Source: Megalobrama amblycephala (lineage: Eukaryota; Chordata; Actinopteri; Cypriniformes; Xenocyprididae). Taken from it: a DNA stretch of 64,000 bases. Position 1 is the stretch's first letter; each line of letters starts with the position of its first letter. Both the position numbers and the translations under genes were made by a program. The notes below the pieces were generated by a model that searched no databases, had not been told where the DNA came from, and saw only the letters and a list, made by a program, of their open reading frames with translations. Location: assembly GCF_018812025.1 (NCBI RefSeq), contig NC_063052.1, positions 21,521,414 to 21,585,413 of the forward strand, written 5' to 3'. Shown piece by piece: positions 57,323-64,000 of this stretch.

Positions 57323-58983
57323 CTGTCGAAAAAGATAAGAAAAGAGAAAAAATCATTGAAATTGGTTAGTCGAGGCTGATTCAGGAATAAATTAGGCTTT
57401 TAAATGTAATGCATAAATCTAGATCTTGGGCCTTCTTTATAAAACGTGTCTCTCTTAGAGTGTGTATGATAAAATCCACGCCAATGATCAGATTTATACA
57501 AACATTCTTTGTCGTGAAAAGTGCTTAATGCCACATCGGGGTCTAAACAGATGTACGCACTTTACCTTGTGGCAGATTTGGAGATTTGGTTTTTGGAAAT
57601 CTAAGCAATTCTTGCTGCTTGCCATTCTGACGGACGTTGACTGCTGCTCTTTTATATGCAAATTACATTAATTAGGGGGCGTTTACAAGGCGGAGACCTG
57701 AAAGCATTCAGCTGCGAACGATTTCATTTGTTTCATTCGAAGATCATTTGCGGTTTATGGATTTCACATCTGGAAGAGAGGCGTACGCACATTTTTTTTT
57801 TTTTGTGCATATGCTTTTGAGAAATTATCTTATATCAAATCTAGGATGGTTTCTACACAACATTTTATAAATGAGGCCCCTTTATAAGATCAGCTATTCT
57901 TTGATCAGTATTTAAGTATTTACTGGAAGCAGATGCAACACAAGATTTTGTAGAATTTTTCTAATTCTTAATCCCAGATCAAAATGCAAGATGGCAAAAC
58001 ATCCAATGCTGGGAATAACAGTAAATAAAGACCAAAATTCTATTTTTAGTGTTTGATTTACATGTAAATAAACACACTTGTGTTTTGAAATTGCATTATG
58101 GTTTCTACTCACTGAAAAGGATGCCCACCAGGATGACCCCAATAATTCCCATCATTATCATCATCTGTGAACGAAAAAGAAAAAAAGGGGGAAATACAGT
58201 TAAACTCTAAATATGAAAAGCTTATGAATCAATTCTGAGTAATAAGATTGCATTTCATGAATAAATACAATACAATTGTATATATCTTTGTGTGGAGTGG
58301 AAAAAGACATTAGAAGGTTACACTTTATTTGGTAACTTTATTTTAGTGTCCTTGTTACACATATTACATGTAGATACTGTAGTAATAACTATAAATTATG
58401 CATAATTACATGTGACTAACCCTAAACGAAACCCTGATCCTAAACCTAACCCTTTAGTAAACACATGTAGTTAATTGTTATGACTCAGTACTTAAATATA
58501 TAATTACACTGTAACACAGACACCTTAAAATAAAGTGTAACCCTTTATTTTAAGGTGTCCTTGTTACAGTGTAAATATACATTAGTTTAATATTAATTAC
58601 TACATGTACTTACTATAGGGTTAGGGTTAGGATCAGGGTTTGGTTTAGGGTTAGTTGCATGTAATATTATTATGTAACATGTGACATGTAACACTGTAAA
58701 ATAAATTGTTACCCATTAAAACTATAAAATGAAGATGATCATATATTTAAGATAAAATGTTTTTAATCAAATGATTAACTCTATTCAGCTACAACATAGA
58801 TACCTTTTATAACTTTGTGTGGTAAAAATGAATGAATTAATTAAAAATAAGTAAATATATTCTCCAAATTAAATATTTTGGCGAAACTAAATGTATATTA
58901 CAATTCGTTTTAGTATTATTTCTTCATTGTTCATTTTAGTGCTGTCAATTTGATTAATCGCAATTAATCGCACCTAACATAAA

Positions 58984-59021
<38 letters not shown>

Positions 59022-59103
59022 CATAAACATTTATGTGTATTAATCACAGTATATTAATCAAATGTGATTATTAATCACATTAATCATGTAGTGATTAATC
59101 ACA

Positions 59104-59167
<64 letters not shown>

Positions 59168-62100
59168 TAAATGTGATTAATCATGATTAAATAATGACAG
59201 CACTAAAACCAACGAAGAAATAATATTAAAATTTATTGTAAGTTTCTCCAAAATATTTAATTTATTTTAAGACATTCATTAAAATATTAATTTGAATATT
59301 TTAGATAAAAAATTTTCCCTTTATCAGTCATGTACAAGTTATTAGATTATAAATCTTTTACTTATCCAACAGATTACATATTACTCTGTCATCTTATTGG
59401 TTTCAGTTTATGAATTATAGGCACATTTTTGATTCATCCCTTAATTGGTTTTATTTCATCTTTAAAAAAAAAAAAAAAAAAGAGTGTGATACTAAGACAT
59501 GTTTAAAGCATCTTTCCATTTTCTCTTTACTTAGTTACATTTTTCTATTTCTTACAGAGAAAAAAATACTTTTGGGAAGGGTATGACATGCTATATACTT
59601 CACGTTTTAAGCAGCATTTTGCTATTATTTTTAAATGATTTCTCTGACCTCATATTAACTGAGAGAATACATGGAATATTTATACTTTTCATTTTCATTT
59701 GTCACACCACAGGACTATTTAAAATGCTATTTATTTAATAAAACAGAAAGACATAAAAATCAACCCGTATGAATGTGGATCTGCTTTAAGAATCAACACT
59801 TGCTCCACTAAAAATACAGAGGAAAGTTACAAAAAGAAAGGCTTCAGTAAGAGTAAACAAATGTACAAAGGAGAGAGAATAATAAAACAATCTGGGTTGG
59901 AAAGGCGGGACATGATGAGTGAGATTAAAAGTGGGACGTTTAAATAAAAAGAGGAGGATCTGTGGATACGGAATAAGAAAGGGATATGGAAAAGGGAATG
60001 AAAGAGGAGGAGCGAAAGAGAGAGAGTAGGAATTATTAGAGTGGGTTACATCATCACATCTGGGTTTTAATCCAGAAATGCTGTAATCCAGATTGGGACT
60101 AGACACCCCCTCCCCCACCCCGCTCAAAGATGCGATTGGACGGGCAGCTGTTCAGCCATCTGGGGCGGGCGGTGGGGGGTTGGTGCAAGGGAGCAATAAA
60201 TTTATGCTATCTGGAGGGGTGGAGAATGAGAGGGAGCTTATAAATCTATGCCGAGGGGATGGATTGACAGATAGCTGGATGGAGAGATAAAAATGTAATA
60301 TGTAAAGTGAGGCTGTCAGAGGACCAGACTGACCAATTGCAGGCTTGTACAAGATCTCCATTTAAAAAAAGGCAAGGGAAATTAGTACATTAAATTATAA
60401 TATGAATTCCCCATTTATAATCTAAAAATATTTAAACATTTATATCCAAGTCACACTCCAAAAAAGCTCTTTCTATTAATAGATGATGAAAAATGTAACA
60501 AGATGGTCACTGCCTGATTGTCTCAGGAATAGCTGGACTCATTCTGCTACTGCAGTACATAAGCATGCGTCACAACTGCAACTTGCCTAATATATCTCGA
60601 ACGCTGGCCAGCGCTGTGACTTATGGGCCGGGCTGCATTCAGGTTATATCTAAATGAGAATGCTCCTGCTTTAGTGTTGAGTCAGCGTTGCCCCATGAGC
60701 CATCTTTACTGCTGGCAATATAGAAACACCAAAGGTGGACCTATTTATTCTATTAGTTTCTATTAATAGTTATTGATACTAAACTATAAATTCATAGGTT
60801 AATCAATCATTTAAACAGAGTCTAATATAATCATTTAGATTTATTAGATTCTGGACTTCTTTAATTAATTTTTGTGTAAATACTTTGTAGTGTTATTTTA
60901 GTATCATTGAAGTACTATTATAGATTTTATTAATATTTAGATTTTTTTAGTTTTAGTTTTTGTTCATTTTAGTTAATGTTTTAGTAAATTTTTGTGTGTT
61001 TTTGTCATTTTTATAATAAAAAAATGTCAATGGTTTTTATTTGTTTTTATTTTAGATTTAGTTATTGTAGTACAACAACTAAATGGAAATGAGAAATGTT
61101 GACTTGGTAACTAGCAGTAAAAATAAGTTTAAGTTTTTAATATTTCATTTTATTTCAATTGACGTTTATTTTATTTCAAGCAACAACAAAAAAATACGTT
61201 TTTTTATGGTTTTAGTTATAGTTTAAGTTAACTATAATAACCCTGATCTTTCGTAAACCATTTTTGTTTCTTGTTTGCCGCATTGAAGTGAATGTGACAG
61301 TTTATATAACAGTTCACCAATACATTTTGCTTATGTTTCATGAATGAGGTCAAATCTGTATTCAGTAATTTATTCATAACAGTGAATGTATATAGGTATC
61401 TTAAATTGATTTAAAGTGATAGTTCACCCAAAGATGAACTTTCTGTCATTTACTCACCTTCAAGTTGTTCCAAACCTGTATGAATTTCTTTCTTCTGCTG
61501 AACACAATAAAAGATATCTTGAAGAATGTCAGTAACCAAAGATTTGATGGTCCCCATTGACTTCCACAGTATTTTTTTTTCCATACTATGGAAGTCAATG
61601 GGGACCATCAGCTGTCTGGTACCCATATTCTTCAAAATATCTTCTATTTTGTTCAGCAGAAGAAAGAAAATCATACAGGTTTGGAACAACTTGAAGGTGA
61701 GTAAATGATGACAGAGTTTTTCACTTTTGTGTGAACTATCCCTTTAATTAAAATGGGACTTGAGGTCAAGAACTCCAAATTTCAATAAACAGATCCCAGC
61801 AGTTCAATTTCCCACCTTAGCATTCTTCCACCAGTACTTGTTTTTCAGTTTAGCAGCGCTGCTCTCAAACTGTGATGCTCCGGCCTGGAGTGCGTCCGCC
61901 CTGTCGTCCAGTTCTGAGAGCTTCTGATCTCTTTCCAGAACCTTGTCCACATTCACGCGCATGATGTCAACCACCTGAACACATTTACAGAAGACAGACA
62001 CGGACGTCAGCAACACAACGTCACTGCATGGCATCAGTGAGATTCAATGTGAAACTAAAAGCCACTTTGAATGGAAATTTTTAATGTCTTCATAGACACT

Positions 62101-63657
62101 AAACGTTGAAAGCAATATACGATGAATATTGTATGAGAGCCTGGCTAGTACCTCAAAATTTGATTTCATGAAATTTTTATGCTTCCAAGAAAGTCCTTCT
62201 AAAAGTCTATCTCGCTTCCTCACTGCTATAATCAACAGTCTTGCTAATACACAGTCACGTACAATATATTAGTTTAACCATAGGCCTGTACTGGAAGTCC
62301 AACATTTATGCCAACTGTGCAGAATATCTCTTCTTCTGTTTCTGTTTTATTTATAATAACCATTCCTGCTTTTCTACATGTTACACTTTTTTGAAGATTC
62401 ACCTCATCCAACTTGTTTTTCATTTTCTTAATTGAGATCATATTGATAGGGTTTACCTCATCCACTTGGGCCTGTGTCTGTTGGAGACGACGGTTGCTGG
62501 TGAGGTTGGGAGGTGCGGCGGGTGCGCCCCCCTCACCCTCTGGGGCCCCTGGGGCTCCAGGGCTTGCAGCGGCATCAGGGGCAGACCTGAGGGAAAAGGA
62601 GACAGGGGTTGAGAAGGCATATTTCTCTGCACCACTGGCTTTGCAAAGGGCTCATTCAGAGACTTGTCAAATGTTCAGGCCCTTTAAACAAATATTACAT
62701 TGTGTTAGTTTTAGAGGACAATGTATGTCATTAATTTGAAGAATTTAATTTGAATTGGGCCTCAATTCAGTAGGCCATGATGCAGTAAAGCTAAGATTAG
62801 ACATTGTAAATGAAATTTGCAATAAAAAAAGCTTTTTATAGGCCTATATTAGTTTTATTTATTGTTATGTTGAGTTTTATTGAATTGTACACTTCCCTGT
62901 AGCTATCAGTTTTAGCATTAAATAAGCTTTATTAGAGCAAGTGTGCAAATTAAAAGACTTAAAGGGTTCAGGGGGCTAAATGAGGCTCCCAAAAGGAAAT
63001 AAAAACAAAGTTTTGTTTTATTTGAAAAAAACAAAACGCGTTTTTCGCATTGTCGAACGTTTCATTAAAGCTAGTCAGAGTAACGTTAGCATCTGGAGGT
63101 AACGTTAGGCTAAATATAGAAGCAGCACTTTGGTAGGATCAGCATGGAATGTATGTCGATAAATATACACACCACAATAATAATTAACTTTAGTGTTTTG
63201 TTTAAAATTGAAGATTATGTAAGTGAATGAGACAGGCCTAACTGTCAAATACGGGTGCTAAAAGTCGATTTGGGTTGCGCGAGACGAACATCAACTGACT
63301 GCATCGCCTAAATCGCACTGTTTAATGCAGATAAGTTTTATGTGCCTACTGTACAACCCTGATTTCATCATAGGATTCTCGATGCAGTTTCTCCTAATTT
63401 CCGATAGGTGGAGCAGAGCACTAAAGTCTACGCAATTATGATGTATCAGCTGTAAAACCTGAGAGATTTTGCGGTGTTTTTTTTAACGAACTCTCTTGAA
63501 AATAATCTGAATTGCTAAATGTAATACAGAGAACACAGCAAATTGCGTTTTAATAGCCTACCACAACTCGTAGCCTACATCTAGGGCATAAAAAGTGATT
63601 TAAAAACAAAAACTCAAATATTTATTTAATAATAGTGGAAATACAGTGCACTCACAT
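57306..63657 (-). CDS. vamp1: Synaptobrevin / vesicle-associated membrane protein 1 (five coding exons, 119 aa)
   Basis: The gene encodes an R-SNARE of synaptic and secretory vesicles that pairs with syntaxin and SNAP-25 to drive membrane fusion. The spliced exons are 63657-63656, 62586-62457, 61974-61816, 58164-58113 and 57322-57306, all with GT-AG borders, and give 119 residues. Residues 1-27 are the Ala/Pro/Gly-rich variable N-terminus. The SNARE motif spans about 31-91 ([15 protein letters not shown] ... SAAKLK), with the zero-layer arginine at R59. A juxtamembrane NKYWWKNAK (residues 89-97) and a membrane anchor (98-119) follow. FESS before the basic linker and MIM at the start of the anchor resemble VAMP1 more than VAMP2 (FETS); VAMP3 lacks the long Pro-rich start. 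A vamp2 paralogue is the main alternative. The reading frame is intact. The gene faces the AT-hook gene tail to tail. Confidence 0.9.
57428..57880. mobile_element. DNA transposon in vamp1 intron 4
   Basis: GGGCCTTCTTTATAAAACGT at the left pairs with CATTTTATAAATGAGGCCCC at the right. It is a common cyprinid repeat, about 100 bp from exon 5. The frame at 57462-57671 is repeat-derived. Confidence 0.65.
58113..58164 (-). CDS. vamp1: vamp1 exon 4: transmembrane anchor
   Basis: It is 52 nt, after the acceptor TTTTTCGTTCACAG. It encodes residues 98-114 ([17 protein letters not shown]), the hydrophobic tail anchor, and leaves phase 1 at the donor GTGAGT. Confidence 0.9.
58317..58713. mobile_element. 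Double foldback element with telomere-like TTAGGG segments, vamp1 intron 3
   Basis: GGTTACACTTTATTT begins the element, and AAAATAAAGTGTAACC at about 58527-58542 inverts it. A second inverted unit follows immediately (TTTATTTTAAGGTGTCC to GGTAACAA-like ends near 58706-58712). AACCCTAAACG/AACCTAACCC at 58418-58455 and GGGTTAGGGTTAGG at 58618-58631 pair with each other. It is non-coding. Confidence 0.6.
58866..59270. repeat. Large imperfect palindrome with TA/TG microsatellites, vamp1 intron 3
   Basis: ATTTTGGCGAAACTAAATGT, TTTTAGTGCTGTCAATTTGA and ATTAATCGCAATTAATCGC on the left are mirrored by the inverse motifs TGACAGCACTAAAACC and GTTTCTCCAAAATATTTAA on the right. (TG)n(TA)n and (TA)n(TG)n runs sit inside both arms. 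It is probably an old inverted-repeat transposon enlarged by microsatellite growth. Confidence 0.65.
59271..61410. other. Rest of vamp1 intron 3, AT-rich
   Basis: Poly-A tracts (59462-59480) and ordinary intronic sequence. The block 60100-60250 is GC-richer and purine-rich, with no exon signals on the minus strand. Confidence 0.35.
61411..61747. mobile_element. Near-perfect hairpin MITE (Angel-like) in vamp1 intron 3
   Basis: TTAAAGTGATAGTTCACCC and GTGTGAACTATCCCTTTAA border the element. The arms pair almost to the centre, where GGTCCCCATTGACTTCCA and TGGAAGTCAATGGGGACC face each other over a short T-rich loop. TTAA lies at both borders. Confidence 0.85.
61816..61974 (-). CDS. vamp1: vamp1 exon 3: core of the SNARE motif
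   Basis: It is 159 nt (53 codons, phase 0 at both ends), from VVDIMRV to WWKNAK. It contains the zero-layer Arg and most heptad layers. The donor is GTGGGA, weaker than the others. A hairpin MITE begins 68 nt downstream in the intron. Confidence 0.95.
62457..62586 (-). CDS. vamp1: vamp1 exon 2: N-terminal Pro/Ala-rich segment and start of SNARE motif
   Basis: It is 130 nt, from acceptor TTTTCCCTCAG to donor GTAAAC. It supplies the G of the start codon and residues 2-44, ending at QAQVDE. The exon is GC-rich compared with its flanking introns. Confidence 0.9.
62587..63655 (-). other. vamp1 intron 1
   Basis: It is bounded by donor GTGAGT and acceptor CCCTCAG. It is about 1.07 kb and AT-rich, with no repeat termini recognised. 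TAACGTTA-type motifs at 63081-63108 are the only unusual words. Confidence 0.7.
63656..63657 (-). CDS. vamp1: vamp1 coding exon 1: first two bases of the start codon
   Basis: The minus strand reads CCAACAAAAT before GTGAGTGCAC. The exon ends in AT, and the G comes from exon 2, so the initiator codon is split by intron 1. The 5' UTR extends upstream (higher coordinates) for an unknown length and includes a (GA)n-rich stretch near 63700-63722. Confidence 0.8.
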
Positions 63658-64000
63658 TTTGTTGGCAGGAGCTTAAAATCGTCGTCACCAAGGATGCAGA
63701 TAGAGAGAGAGAGACAGAGAGAGGATTAGTAGTCAAAAGCCAAACTTCCTATATTGACGATAAAAACATACACAATGGAGAAAAAACCCTATGTATTCCT
63801 CGTAATAAACTCTATATGAATGCTGTATATAATATTCCCATGAGGATGGAATCATTAAGCGATGTATAGACCGCGTCATCACAAAAAGTGCTGCATTACC
63901 GAAAGAGCCTCAGGCGACTTAAGCCTCGAAACACAAATCCAATCTTCTTTATGAAGAGCTTCCTTCAGTTTTCACACTGATGCGACTATATATCCTCCTG
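63658..64000 (-). promoter_or_regulatory. vamp1: vamp1 5' UTR and possible core promoter
   Basis: Upstream of the split start codon the minus strand reads through a (CT)n-rich leader. Near the window edge it reaches GGATATATAGTCGC, a TATA-like box at 63994-63987. If used, transcription would start about 30 bp downstream, near 63963. This would make a leader of about 300 bases. The upstream promoter is outside the window, and a farther start cannot be excluded. Confidence 0.35.

Overview
The window looks like nuclear DNA from a teleost fish, most likely a cyprinid (zebrafish, carp or goldfish type). The reasons are large AT-rich introns and intergenic stretches, spliced genes with GT-AG borders, a tRNA-derived SINE of the DANA type, and many short inverted-repeat DNA transposons with TTAA borders that are typical of cyprinids. 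No bacterial operons, CRISPR arrays or rRNA genes were seen.

Two genes can be read with confidence, both in the last 13 kb, and they converge tail to tail. The first, on the + strand, has a noncoding first exon in a CpG-rich patch near 51.4-51.57 kb. A 1.4 kb intron follows, then one exon holding a complete 391-residue protein with twelve AT-hook cores and an acidic tail (CDS 53032-54207; poly(A) signal 55322). The second, on the - strand, is a complete synaptobrevin gene, best read as vamp1. It has five coding exons between 63657 and 57306 that give a 119-residue R-SNARE, and a poly(A) signal at 55638-55643. Its initiator codon is split by intron 1: AT lies in exon 1 and G in exon 2. The two genes' poly(A) signals are only about 310 bp apart.

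The first 51 kb is mostly repeats. It carries a succession of TTAA-bordered hairpin MITEs (429-1130, 4874-6601, 7429-8187, 11974-12535, 12981-13684, 17733-18008, 21031-22212, 33219-33625, 34325-35844), other TTAA elements, and hAT-like elements. Many are nested, so relative insertion ages can be read. The clearest case is 18894-21034, a TTAA element split by a hAT element with an 8-bp target duplication. That hAT element carries a BED-zinc-finger transposase relic, itself interrupted by a third repeat. There is also a local ~380 bp tandem duplication (11.2-12.0 kb), long TA microsatellites, a G-rich TTGGG array and large imperfect palindromes in vamp1 intron 3.

Between the repeats are several spliced-exon candidates that I cannot assign to a gene: 2676-2860 (+), 18530-18575 (+), 45078-45170 (+) and 40810-40895 (-). 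The CpG-rich, TE-poor interval 43.78-45.17 kb looks like a promoter/5' exon region. An X-box-like RFX site near 32.3 kb sits in non-repetitive sequence and may mark an enhancer. I see no evidence for a wholly new biological system. The most notable items are the multi-AT-hook protein with CDK-type sites before its hooks, the split start codon, the nested transposons and the unassigned exons.
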